DNA of 6,607 bases from contig CAKUHX010000091.1 of the NCBI GenBank assembly GCA_934659475.1, positions 1 through 6,607 on the forward strand. The letters run 5' to 3'. This document shows, piece after piece, positions 1-5,311 of the stretch; position 1 is the stretch's first letter, and the number at the start of each line of letters is the position of its first letter. The translations under genes were made by a program, and so were the position numbers. The DNA comes from an uncultured Oscillospiraceae bacterium (lineage in GTDB: Bacteria > Bacillota > Clostridia > Oscillospirales > Oscillospiraceae). The notes beneath the pieces are model-generated. The model searched no databases and was not told the origin of the DNA. It saw only the letters and a list, made by a program, of their open reading frames with translations.

Positions 1-1
1 G

Positions 2-127
<126 letters not shown>

Positions 128-177
128 AAGCAGCAAAAACTCAGTGTTTATGCGGGTTTCGGGATTTAGGACAACCT

Positions 178-229
178 CACAAATCGACGATTTACATCAA
201 ACTTACATCATTTGATGCGTGAATTTGTG
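178..229. repeat. Nested inverted repeat downstream of lysS
   Basis: Two inverted repeats lie one inside the other. The outer arms are CACAAAT (178-184) and ATTTGTG (223-229), both 7/7 complementary. The inner arms are CATCAAA (195-201) and TTTGATG (211-217), also 7/7 complementary. Within this, AAATCG-A-CGATTT (181-193) is a perfect 13-bp palindrome and TTACATCA occurs twice with an 11-base period (192-199, 203-210). As RNA it could fold into a two-tier stem-loop. As DNA the dense symmetry resembles a protein-binding or recombination site. It lies at the junction where GC-rich lysS gives way to AT-rich sequence. Function is unknown. Confidence 0.4.
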
Positions 230-252
230 CAGAGCCTTAAAAATCGCATAAT
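225..252 (+). promoter_or_regulatory. Possible promoter for the TIGR04076-type gene
   Basis: A -10 like CATAAT (247-252, 5/6 to consensus) lies 16 bases after a weak -35 TTGTGC (225-230, 3/6). A start near 259 would give a leader of about 58 bases that includes the hairpin at 266-290. The weak -35 makes this tentative. Confidence 0.3.
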
Positions 253-265
253 TTTCAAAATATAT

Positions 266-290
266 GGGCAGTTCCATTACGGAATTGCCC
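266..290 (+). terminator. Hairpin between lysS and the small gene: lysS terminator or leader hairpin
   Basis: The arms GGGCAGTTCC (266-275) and GGAATTGCCC (281-290) form a 10-bp stem with one G-U pair and a 5-base loop. It is followed by ATTTTC, a short U-run. It could be the lysS terminator, with a long 3' tail, or a leader hairpin of the next gene, because it lies downstream of the possible promoter and only 12 bases before the ribosome site. The 10-mer ATTTTCAAAA occurs just left (251-260) and exactly right (291-300) of it. Confidence 0.45.
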
Positions 291-316
291 ATTTTCAAAA
301 ACAAGGAGGAAATGAT

Positions 317-736
317 ATGGAACACAGGGTAAAGGTCACGGTTTTAGATAAAAAGCTATATCCCGAATTGCAGGCACAATATTGTGCTGTACCCGATAGT
401 GGCAAATGTCCTTGCTTTAATGTCGGCGATGAATTTATGTTTTATCGCAACGATGAACGAGATGACTTTTGGCATATGGGAACAGGAACTTTGATAAAAA
501 GCGGAGAACCCGACGATGGCGTGTTGCTTTCACCGGGTACGGCACATTGCGGAACGGAGGGAGTGCCGTTCTGTTCGGAAGCTTGGGACGCGATCAGCAG
601 ATACATTTACACCGCACTTCAAGGCGGAGCAATTATGCACGGTTGGACAAACGACGATAAAGTTATGATTGCTTGCTGCAATGACGGCACAAGACCTGTT
701 ATTTTCAAAATTGAAAGAATAGATATTGATGATTGA
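317..736 (+). CDS. Small TIGR04076-family protein, function unknown
   Basis: A 139-residue soluble protein with no signal peptide or membrane segment. Features that match my memory of the TIGR04076 family are the opening MEHRVKVTVLDK (beta strand), a CPCF motif at 31-34 followed by GDEF (37-40), an FCSEAW.AI.RYI block around 85-97, and the C-terminal signature ACCNDGTRPVIFKIERI (119-135). Cysteines at 23, 31, 33, 78, 86, 120 and 121 could bind metal or respond to redox; that is inference. The start at 317 is chosen because AAGGAGG (303-309) sits 7 bases upstream and the homologous region begins there; the frame is open further upstream, but that part (from 212) is leader hairpin sequence. It stands alone: a probable promoter precedes it and a strong terminator (754-796) follows. 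Base use is more AT-rich than lysS or the right-hand cluster, suggesting a separate origin. Confidence 0.8.
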   Translation: MEHRVKVTVLDKKLYPELQAQYCAVPDSGKCPCFNVGDEFMFYRNDERDDFWHMGTGTLIKSGEPDDGVLLSPGTAHCGTEGVPFCSEAWDAISRYIYTALQGGAIMHGWTNDDKVMIACCNDGTRPVIFKIERIDIDD

Positions 737-753
737 TTGTTGATGTTTTCAAT

Positions 754-796
754 CCCTTTGAGAGAGGAGAAATCCTTTTCTCAAAGGGTTTTTTCT
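754..796 (+). terminator. Strong intrinsic terminator of the TIGR04076-type gene
   Basis: The perfect 10-bp stem CCCTTTGAGA (754-763) / TCTCAAAGGG (779-788) continues, after a one-base bulge, into AGGA/TCCT closed by a GAAA tetraloop (769-772). The run TTTTTT (789-794) follows immediately. It lies 17 bases after the stop codon. Confidence 0.9.
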
Positions 797-869
797 ATTT
801 ATACGGATATTCGCAAACTACAAGATAAAGCCAAAACTTCATATATTCTAAGCACAAGGAGGTTGAGGT

Positions 870-1066
870 TTGGCTATGAATAACAGTTTACTTTTGTTAG
901 CGAAAATGGCCAATCGGTTACAAAGAGATTTTCTCGCGTTGACTATAGCAAGCGAGGTAAGCTATTGTACGATCAGGTCACGGATGCATTGGATTCCATG
1001 GGACAGTCCATCTCCGAACAGGAGAAACGGCAAATTATCATGGACATACTGAAAGAATTGTGTTAG
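870..1066 (+). pseudogene. Small gene upstream of the desulfurase fragment, apparently frameshifted
   Basis: A strong AAGGAGG (856-862) lies 7 bases before a TTG at 870 (or 13 before the ATG at 876), opening a frame that reads MNNSLLLLAKMANRLQRDF. That frame then turns Trp/Arg-rich and ends at 1052. The -1 frame, open from 884, instead reads a well-behaved helical sequence (GKLLYDQVTDALDSMGQSIS, then EQEKRQIIMDILKELC) and stops at 1064-1066, inside the AGGAGGGG ribosome site of the next gene, as expected for a translationally coupled pair. The simplest reading is one gene of about 65 codons with a frameshift around 925-960. No canonical slippery heptamer is visible, so programmed shifting is less likely. 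I do not recognise the family. A small helical partner of the downstream PLP enzyme is possible but unproven. Confidence 0.4.
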
Positions 1067-1077
1067 GAGGGGAAATA

Positions 1078-1434
1078 ATGGCCTACTTCGATAACGCGGC
1101 AACAACTTATCCCAAGCCGGAGGTTGTCTATGCCAGCATGGACCAGTTTTATAGATTGAATGGTGCCAACGCAGGAAGAGGCCGTTATAACCTCGCGCAG
1201 AGTGCCAATGCCCTGATCGGCGAAACCAGGGCATTGGTGCAAAAGCTACTGCACTGTCCAGTAAAACAAGTCGTTTTTACACCCACTGCAACGATAGCAC
1301 GAAACATCATTATTCAGGGGCTGATTTGTAAAGGCGTCCAAACCATCTACATCAGCCCGTTTGAACACAATGCGGTAACTCGAACTTTACATCACTTCGA
1401 GGAAGGAAAAGTTGAGATGGTTTATGAGGCTTAA
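1078..1434 (+). pseudogene. Class V aminotransferase / cysteine desulfurase-like protein, truncated N-terminal fragment
   Basis: The 118 residues match the N-terminus of SufS/CsdB-type PLP enzymes, which mobilise sulfur from cysteine. Visible signatures are AYFDNAATTYPKP at residues 2-14, a NAGRGRYNLAQSANAL block around 36-51 and VVFTPTATIARNIIIQGL around 71-88. Full-length members have about 380-400 residues. Here a stop comes at 118, so the PLP-binding lysine, the cofactor-contacting middle and the C-terminal domain are missing, and no remnant of them follows within the window. The ribosome site AGGAGGGG (1065-1072) is 5 bases from ATG 1078 and the N-terminus is intact, so the loss is a 3' deletion or rearrangement. 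It is probably non-functional. Base composition is AT-richer than the right-hand genes. Confidence 0.7.
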
Positions 1435-1446
1435 ACATTTATACAA

Positions 1447-1481
1447 TAAAGCATCGCGAGAGTCATTCTCCCGATGCTTTA
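1447..1481 (+). terminator. Terminator-like hairpin after the desulfurase fragment
   Basis: The perfect 10-bp stem TAAAGCATCG (1447-1456) / CGATGCTTTA (1472-1481) continues past a C-C mismatch into GAGA/TCTC with a 5-base loop. No clear U-run follows (ACTAAAAAG), so termination would be weak. It begins 12 bases after the fragment's stop codon. Confidence 0.45.
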
Positions 1482-1500
1482 CTAAAAAGAAAGGAAAAAT

Positions 1501-1641
1501 ATGGACAATAAACAATTTAATGAGCAAAGATATAGACGAAAGAAAAGTAAATACAGATCAAGTTTAGGCATTCAAAGCCCCCACCTGCCGGCAGCGGAGC
1601 TGCGCGGCAGATGGGGGTTTTTGCTTGACCTCAGTAAATAA
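1501..1641 (+). CDS. Doubtful short ORF, possibly the start of a lost gene
   Basis: An ATG at 1501 preceded by AAAGAAAGG (1486-1494 region) opens 46 codons. The first about 24 residues (MDNKQFNEQRYRRKKSKYRS, then SLGI) are strongly basic. The rest merely translates the GC-rich hairpin at 1574-1622 and ends at TAA 1639-1641, overlapping the end of the minus-strand regulator gene. This suggests the 5' end of a gene cut at about 1570, where AT-rich sequence meets the GC-rich right part. No family is recognised, and it may not be expressed. Confidence 0.2.
   Translation: MDNKQFNEQRYRRKKSKYRSSLGIQSPHLPAAELRGRWGFLLDLSK
1574..1622. terminator. GC-rich terminator hairpin between convergent transcription units
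   Basis: The stem is CCCCCA/TGGGGG (1578-1583 with 1612-1617), then a C-A mismatch, then CTGCCG/CGGCAG (1585-1590 with 1605-1610), with an inner GCAGC/GCTGC. In plus orientation five Ts follow (1618-1622). Read from the minus strand it starts 9 bases after the pucR-family stop at 1631, but the trailing run is only CTTT. It can therefore serve both directions, better for plus-strand transcripts. Confidence 0.75.
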
Positions 1642-2794
1642 AATAGTCGTGGAACATCAGAGCGATAGACATATAGATGCGGGTGTAATAGTCCTCCAGG
1701 TCCAAACCGCAGATGGCGGTGATCTTGGACAGGCGTTTGATCAGGGTGTGCCGGTGGATGAACAGCTGGTTGGCTGTGCGGGTCATGTTGCAGCTGCTGG
1801 ACAGGTAGATGCGCAGGGTCTGCACATAGTTGGTGCTGTTGGTCTTGTCATAACTCAGCAGCAGCTGCAGGGCCTGATTGTCCAGTACCACCGAGGAGTC
1901 GTTCAGATGCAGGTTGCCCAGCATCTTGATAAAGCGGATGCTCTGGTAGGAGCACACCCCCCGTCTGGCCTTGACCTGCCGCAGGGTGGACAGGCTCTCT
2001 ACCGCGTGCTGCAGCTGCACGAACAGCCGCTCGGGGGAGCGCAGATGCTCCGTCCCCATATAGTAGCTGGCGCCGTTGGCCTCTGACAGCAGGGTGAGCT
2101 TGATGTTCAGCTCATACAGCATGGCCTGGGCGGCCTCGGGGGAGTGGGTGGACAAGAATACATACCGGTGCCGGGGCAGCTCACAGTAAGTACACATGCG
2201 GCTTTGGGCCTGGATGTAGGAGCGGACCTGGGAGAAGGTGTCCTTCCACTGGCGCTCGTCCGTATTGGAGTAGTTCACCGGCTCCAGCAGCATCAGCTGC
2301 ACAGACTGCTCCTCGTGGTCCGGGAAGATGGTATCTGTGTCCTGGGTGATGATCTGGGTCAAAAAGGCATAAGCCTGCTTCATCACCGCATCGTCCCAGC
2401 CTTGCTGCTGGCTGGGGGCAAAGAGAGGCATCAGCACGTGCAGGATGTCAGAAAAGCTCACCGTGTCCGGCATGACCATAAGGGGGAGGCTGGCGGCGTC
2501 CGCCTGGTCGATCAGGTAGCCGGGCACCTGCTCCAGAAAGGAGCCGGTCAGGATGACCAGCCCGCTGATCTCGCGGCGGGACAGCTGGTCGATCAGCCCG
2601 CGGGACCTCTCCTGGTCGGATAAGCCGTAGCCGGAGGTGAACAACAGCTCTCCCGGCTGCAAGGACTCAGGGTGGCGCAGCATATCCATGCTGTTGACCC
2701 AGCAGATCTTGTTATCGCTGCCGCTCTGTCCCGCAAGGAGCTTCAGACCGGGGAGAAGGTGTTGGCTGACGAGGGTCTGCACGGTAAGGACCAT
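1631..2794 (-). CDS. PucR-family transcriptional regulator
   Basis: A 387-residue cytoplasmic DNA-binding regulator. Residues ~5-125 form a PucR N-terminal ligand-sensing domain (LLAGQSGSDNKICWVNSMDM at 19-38, LQPGELLFTSGYGL at 45-58, then SGLVIL at 77-82). Residues ~165-280 resemble the degenerate GGDEF-like middle domain common in these proteins. Residues ~310-380 are the C-terminal PucR helix-turn-helix: LLLSYD, then YVQTLRIYL and MTRTANQLFIHRHTLIKRLS (337-356). Length and domain order are normal for the family. The ATG at 2794 has GAGAGG 7-8 bases upstream on its strand. It is divergent from the dehydrogenase/aminotransferase cluster, the usual layout for a local regulator. Family members respond to diverse metabolites; the PucR name does not by itself mean purines. 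The effector, and whether it activates or represses, cannot be read here. Confidence 0.88.
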   Translation of the reverse strand: MVLTVQTLVSQHLLPGLKLLAGQSGSDNKICWVNSMDMLRHPESLQPGELLFTSGYGLSDQERSRGLIDQLSRREISGLVILTGSFLEQVPGYLIDQADAASLPLMVMPDTVSFSDILHVLMPLFAPSQQQGWDDAVMKQAYAFLTQIITQDTDTIFPDHEEQSVQLMLLEPVNYSNTDERQWKDTFSQVRSYIQAQSRMCTYCELPRHRYVFLSTHSPEAAQAMLYELNIKLTLLSEANGASYYMGTEHLRSPERLFVQLQHAVESLSTLRQVKARRGVCSYQSIRFIKMLGNLHLNDSSVVLDNQALQLLLSYDKTNSTNYVQTLRIYLSSSCNMTRTANQLFIHRHTLIKRLSKITAICGLDLEDYYTRIYMSIALMFHDYFIY

Positions 2795-2829
2795 AAAACG
2801 GCCTCTCTTTCAACTATAAGTATATGCCT

Positions 2830-2857
2830 ATTGTACTACAAAAAAATGAAAAATCAA
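2830..2857 (-). promoter_or_regulatory. Promoter of the PucR-family regulator gene
   Basis: On the minus strand, -35 TTGATT (2852-2857) and -10 TACAAT (2830-2835) are separated by 16 bases, predicting a start near 2823 and a leader of about 29 bases. The -10 overlaps the small palindrome TTGTA-C-TACAA (2831-2841). A downstream TATACT is an alternative -10 with a poorer -35. Confidence 0.6.
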
Positions 2858-2868
2858 CCCCAGAAAAA

Positions 2869-2885
2869 CGACAAAATGTCCACCA
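2869..2885. promoter_or_regulatory. Candidate operator, copy 1 (pucR side)
   Basis: CGACAAAATGTCCACCA contains the inverted repeat GACA-AAA-TGTC. It matches the second copy at 3024-3040 in 16 of 17 bases. It lies just upstream of the regulator's -35 (11 bases away), around -46 to -62 from the predicted start, a typical position for an activator or autoregulatory site. Confidence 0.5.
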
Positions 2886-2900
2886 GAAAAAAGAACGGAA

Positions 2901-2930
2901 GGCAAAAGTGCAAAATGAGAATATTGTGCA
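2901..2930. repeat. Accessory repeat and imperfect palindrome in the divergent region
   Basis: GGCAAAAGTGCA (2901-2912) recurs as GGCAAAAGGTGCA at 3046-3058, again downstream of a GACA-N3-TGTC site. It overlaps the inverted repeat TGCAAAAT-N6-ATTGTGCA (2909-2930), whose 8-base arms differ at one position. A regulatory role is inferred only from position and repetition. Confidence 0.35.
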
Positions 2931-3023
2931 GTTTTTTAACAATTTTATGTTTACTATTCGCGGGTTAGCTTAGGCCAACCGCCCAGTACAGGTGTTGGAA
3001 ACGGGAAAAGCTCATATAAAAAT

Positions 3024-3058
3024 CGACAAGATGTCCACCAAACAAGGCAAAAGGTGCA
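3024..3058. promoter_or_regulatory. Candidate operator, copy 2 plus accessory repeat (cluster side)
   Basis: CGACAAGATGTCCACCA (3024-3040) keeps the GACA-N3-TGTC symmetry of copy 1 and the following CCACCA. GGCAAAAGGTGCA (3046-3058) follows after 5 bases, against 15 bases in copy 1, a difference of about one DNA helical turn. The unit ends 11 bases upstream of the cluster promoter's -35. The adjacent PucR-family protein is the obvious candidate binder; this is inference. Confidence 0.5.
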
Positions 3059-3069
3059 TATTATGTCTC

Positions 3070-3098
3070 TTGAAAATGAACGAGTCTTTTTGTACAAT
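3070..3098 (+). promoter_or_regulatory. Promoter of the dehydrogenase/aminotransferase cluster
   Basis: TTGAAA (3070-3075) and TACAAT (3093-3098) are separated by exactly 17 bases, close to the sigma-A consensus. The predicted start is near 3105, leaving a leader of about 90 bases. The -10 sits inside the inverted repeat TTTTGTA-N7-TACAAAA (3088-3108), which could be an additional repressor site. Confidence 0.75.
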
Positions 3099-3115
3099 AT
3101 ATACAAAATAGGAAT

Positions 3116-3166
3116 GTTATGGGACCGGCCCATCGCTCCGGTCTGCCGCTGCTGACATAACGTCCC
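3116..3166 (+). other. Structured mRNA leader with mutually exclusive pairings
   Basis: GTTATG (3116-3121) can pair with CATAAC (3156-3161), enclosing GACCGG/CCGGTC (3123-3128 with 3138-3143). Alternatively GGGAC (3121-3125) can pair with GTCCC (3162-3166), which is followed by GTTTTG. The two pairings compete, so a post-initiation switch is conceivable. No known riboswitch class is recognised, and the fold may be incidental. Confidence 0.25.
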
Positions 3167-3196
3167 GTTTTGATCATCAGAAAAGAGGTTGGAACA

Positions 3197-4156
3197 ATGG
3201 CTCATAAAGTATTGATCACAGAACCTATCAACGAGAAGGGAATCGATTTCCTGCGCGACCAGGGGTACGAACTGGTCATGGGGACCGGCCCCAGTGAGGA
3301 GACCCTGCTGAAGGAGCTGGCCGGCTGCGACGGCGCGCTGACCCGCAACGGCAAGTTTACCCGCAAGGTGTTTGAGACCTTCCCCCAGCTGAAGGTCGTG
3401 TCCATGCACGGCGTGGGCGTGGACGGCATCGATGTGGACGCCGCCACTGAGCACGGTGTGCAGATCACCAACGCGAACGACTCCAACTCTACCTCTGTGG
3501 CCGAGTACGCCATCTGCATGCTGCTGATGATGGCCAAGCACATGGAGACCTATGTCGAGGGCACCAAGGCCGGCAAGAAGGACGATGTCCGCAAAGTCTA
3601 CGGCAATGATGTCCGGGGCAAGACCCTGGGCCTGGTCGGCTGGGGCAAGATCGGCAAGAAGGTCGTTGACATCGCCAGCAAGGGTCTGGGCATGAAGGTC
3701 ATCGCCTATAACCGCCACATCACCGAGAACAAGGAAGAGGAGTTCGGCTATCTGACTCCCAACATGAAGGAGCTGTTTGCCAACGCCGACTTCATCTCCC
3801 TGCATCTGCCCGGCTCCGCCGCCACCCACCACATGATCAATGCCGAGCTGATCGGCCTGATGAAGCCCACCGCTTACCTCATCAACTGCGGCCGCGGCGA
3901 GGTGGTGGACGAGGCCGCCCTGATCGAGGCCCTGAAGGCCCACAAGATCCAGGGCGCCGCTCTGGACGTGGTGGAGACCAACCTGCCCGCCGATGACAAC
4001 CCCCTGCTGAAGATGGACAACGTGATCGTCACCCCCCACACCGCCGCCTTCACCACCGAGGCTCTGGAGAACATGGCCTATCAGGCTGCTCTGGGTGTGT
4101 ACGAGACCCTGGAGGGCAAGCCCGTCACCTTCCCCATCAACAAGCTGGGCCGCTGA
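3197..4156 (+). CDS. D-isomer-specific 2-hydroxyacid dehydrogenase (first of two)
   Basis: The 319-residue cytoplasmic enzyme reversibly reduces a 2-oxo acid to a D-2-hydroxy acid with NAD(P)H. Family landmarks: VSMHGVGVDGIDV (68-80), the Rossmann motif G148-W-G150-K-I-G153, and catalytic Arg233 (INCGRGEVVDE), Glu260 (LDVVET) and His281 (TPHTAAFT). After the second Rossmann strand it has Y171-N172-R173 where NAD-specific members have Asp, so NADP(H) use is possible. The N-terminus is like phosphoglycerate dehydrogenase/hydroxypyruvate reductase proteins but lacks the SerA regulatory domain, so serA is not assigned. The ATG at 3197 is chosen for AGAGG (3184-3188) 8 bases upstream; a TTG at 3170 in the same frame lacks a site. 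It is the first gene of a cluster with a second dehydrogenase and an aminotransferase. The true substrate is unknown. Confidence 0.88.
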   Translation: MAHKVLITEPINEKGIDFLRDQGYELVMGTGPSEETLLKELAGCDGALTRNGKFTRKVFETFPQLKVVSMHGVGVDGIDVDAATEHGVQITNANDSNSTSVAEYAICMLLMMAKHMETYVEGTKAGKKDDVRKVYGNDVRGKTLGLVGWGKIGKKVVDIASKGLGMKVIAYNRHITENKEEEFGYLTPNMKELFANADFISLHLPGSAATHHMINAELIGLMKPTAYLINCGRGEVVDEAALIEALKAHKIQGAALDVVETNLPADDNPLLKMDNVIVTPHTAAFTTEALENMAYQAALGVYETLEGKPVTFPINKLGR

Positions 4157-4168
4157 TCGTCCATACGG

Positions 4169-4194
4169 CCCCCGTCCGTCCCGGCGGGCGGGGG
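4169..4194 (+). terminator. GC-rich intercistronic hairpin 1
   Basis: CCCCCGTCCG (4169-4178) pairs with CGGGCGGGGG (4185-4194): 10 pairs including one G-U, with a 6-base loop, starting 12 bases after the stop codon. No U-run follows directly; a GTTTTG occurs further on. It could be a partial terminator or a 3'-end stabiliser setting different levels of the two dehydrogenases. Confidence 0.5.
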
Positions 4195-4243
4195 AGGGAC
4201 CAGTTTTGGCCGGGAAATAAATGAAGGAAAGAGGCTTTTTACC

Positions 4244-5242
4244 ATGCATATCAGAGTTTACGGTGTACAGCCCGACGAGATGCCCGCTTACGAGGCAGCC
4301 AAAGAGAAGTATGGCTTTACCTTCGAGTTTGAAAAGACTCCCCTCAGCGAGGAGACTGCCGACCAGGTGAAGGGCTGCGAGGGCCTGATCATCCTGACCA
4401 ACTGCCATGTGACCGAGCCCGTGGCCAAGACCCTGGCTGCCAATGGGGTGAAGTACATTGCCTGCCGCTCCGCCGGCAGCGACCATGTGGACTACGCCGC
4501 CGTGACCAAATACGGCATGAAGTGCGCCCATGTGCCCGCCTATGCCCCTGAGGCCATCTCCGAGCATACGGTGATGCTGGCCCTGGAGGTGCTGCGCCAC
4601 GCCAAGCTGTGCGCCCGCAAGGTTGAGGAGGGCGACTTCACCATGGCCGGCCTGAAGGGCCGCCAGCTGGGCAACCTGACCGCCGGCGTGCTGGGCACCG
4701 GCCGCATCGGCCGGGTGACCATGTCCATCCTCAACGGCTTTGGCACCAAGGTGCTGGGCTGGGATCCCTTCCCCAATGATGCCGCCGCCAAGCTGTGCAC
4801 CTATGTGGAGAAGGAGGAACTGCTGAAGGCCGCTGACATCGTATTCCTCCACTGCCCCCTGACCGACGACAGCTACCACACCATCAACGAGGAGACCCTG
4901 GCCATGATGAAGGACGGCGCTGTGCTGATCAACACCGCCCGCGGAGGCCTGGTGGATCTGCCCGCCGTGCTGAAGGCCCTGGAGAGCGGCAAGCTCAGCG
5001 GCTTCGGCTTCGACGTTCATGAGAACGAGGTAGAGTTCGTCCGCAAGAAGATGCCCATCGACCAGATCCACGACCCCGTGTTCAAGGCCCTGCTCCAGCG
5101 GGACGACGCTATCTACAGCCCCCATGTGGCCTTCTACACCGACGCCGCTATCCTGAATATGATCGACGTCTCCCTGGATAACCTGAAGGAGTACGAGACC
5201 ACCGGCAAGTGCCGCAACGAGGTCAACCCCCAGGGCTTCTGA
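4244..5242 (+). CDS. D-lactate dehydrogenase-like D-2-hydroxyacid dehydrogenase (second)
   Basis: The 332-residue enzyme belongs to the D-LDH / (R)-2-hydroxyisocaproate dehydrogenase branch, reducing a 2-oxo acid to the D-hydroxy acid. Landmarks: CRSAGSDHVD (74-83), HVPAYAPEAISEHTV (96-110), Rossmann G151-T-G153-R-I-G156, NAD-selecting Asp174 in LGWDPF, and catalytic Arg233 (NTARGGLVD), Glu260 (FDVHEN) and His294 (SPHVAFYT). The insert EVEFVRKKM before the His segment and the full 330-residue length are usual for D-LDHs. GAGG (4231-4234) is 9 bases before the ATG. It lies 87 bases after the first dehydrogenase and is clearly diverged from it, so this is not a recent duplication. Substrate could be pyruvate, a branched-chain or an aromatic 2-oxo acid; the nearby aminotransferase favours an amino acid-derived one. 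The symbol ldhA is not assigned because specificity is unproven. Confidence 0.88.
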   Translation: MHIRVYGVQPDEMPAYEAAKEKYGFTFEFEKTPLSEETADQVKGCEGLIILTNCHVTEPVAKTLAANGVKYIACRSAGSDHVDYAAVTKYGMKCAHVPAYAPEAISEHTVMLALEVLRHAKLCARKVEEGDFTMAGLKGRQLGNLTAGVLGTGRIGRVTMSILNGFGTKVLGWDPFPNDAAAKLCTYVEKEELLKAADIVFLHCPLTDDSYHTINEETLAMMKDGAVLINTARGGLVDLPAVLKALESGKLSGFGFDVHENEVEFVRKKMPIDQIHDPVFKALLQRDDAIYSPHVAFYTDAAILNMIDVSLDNLKEYETTGKCRNEVNPQGF

Positions 5243-5256
5243 GCCGTACCGGAAAC

Positions 5257-5283
5257 GCGCCCCGTCCCGGTGGGACGGGGCGC
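5257..5283 (+). terminator. GC-rich intercistronic hairpin 2
   Basis: GCGCCCCGTCCC (5257-5268) and GGGACGGGGCGC (5272-5283) form a perfect 12-bp stem with a 3-base loop, starting 14 bases after the stop. CCCAAAATG follows instead of a U-run, so it is more likely an mRNA-stabilising or processing element than a full terminator. The 9-mer CCGTCCCGG is shared with hairpin 1 (4176-4184 and 5262-5270). Confidence 0.5.
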
Positions 5284-5311
5284 CCCAAAATGATCGAAAG
5301 AGGTGTTTTCC

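Noticed and set aside
212..316. Upstream extension of the TIGR04076-type gene
   Set aside because: The extension translates the promoter and hairpin region, and the only strong ribosome site is directly before 317.
962..1234. Minus-strand 90-codon frame over the small gene and desulfurase fragment
   Set aside because: The opposite strand carries recognisable desulfurase sequence with a good ribosome site; the minus-strand product resembles nothing.
128..1573. CRISPR array, tRNA or rRNA, or insertion sequence in the AT-rich stretch
   Set aside because: There are no regularly spaced repeats, no cloverleaf or rRNA-like sequence, no transposase coding and no paired terminal inverted repeats.
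1625..2623. Plus-strand open frames opposite the PucR-family gene
   Set aside because: They are antisense shadows of a gene with clear PucR domains, with Gln/Val/Leu/Gly-rich products, no good ribosome sites and no family resemblance.
2672..2968. Plus-strand 98-codon frame across the regulator start and intergenic region
   Set aside because: Its first half is antisense to the regulator and its second half translates operator and promoter DNA; no ribosome site is seen.
3197..5242. The two dehydrogenases as a recent tandem duplication
   Set aside because: They share only family motifs; residues around the Rossmann loop, N-terminus and C-terminus differ widely, so they are separate branches.
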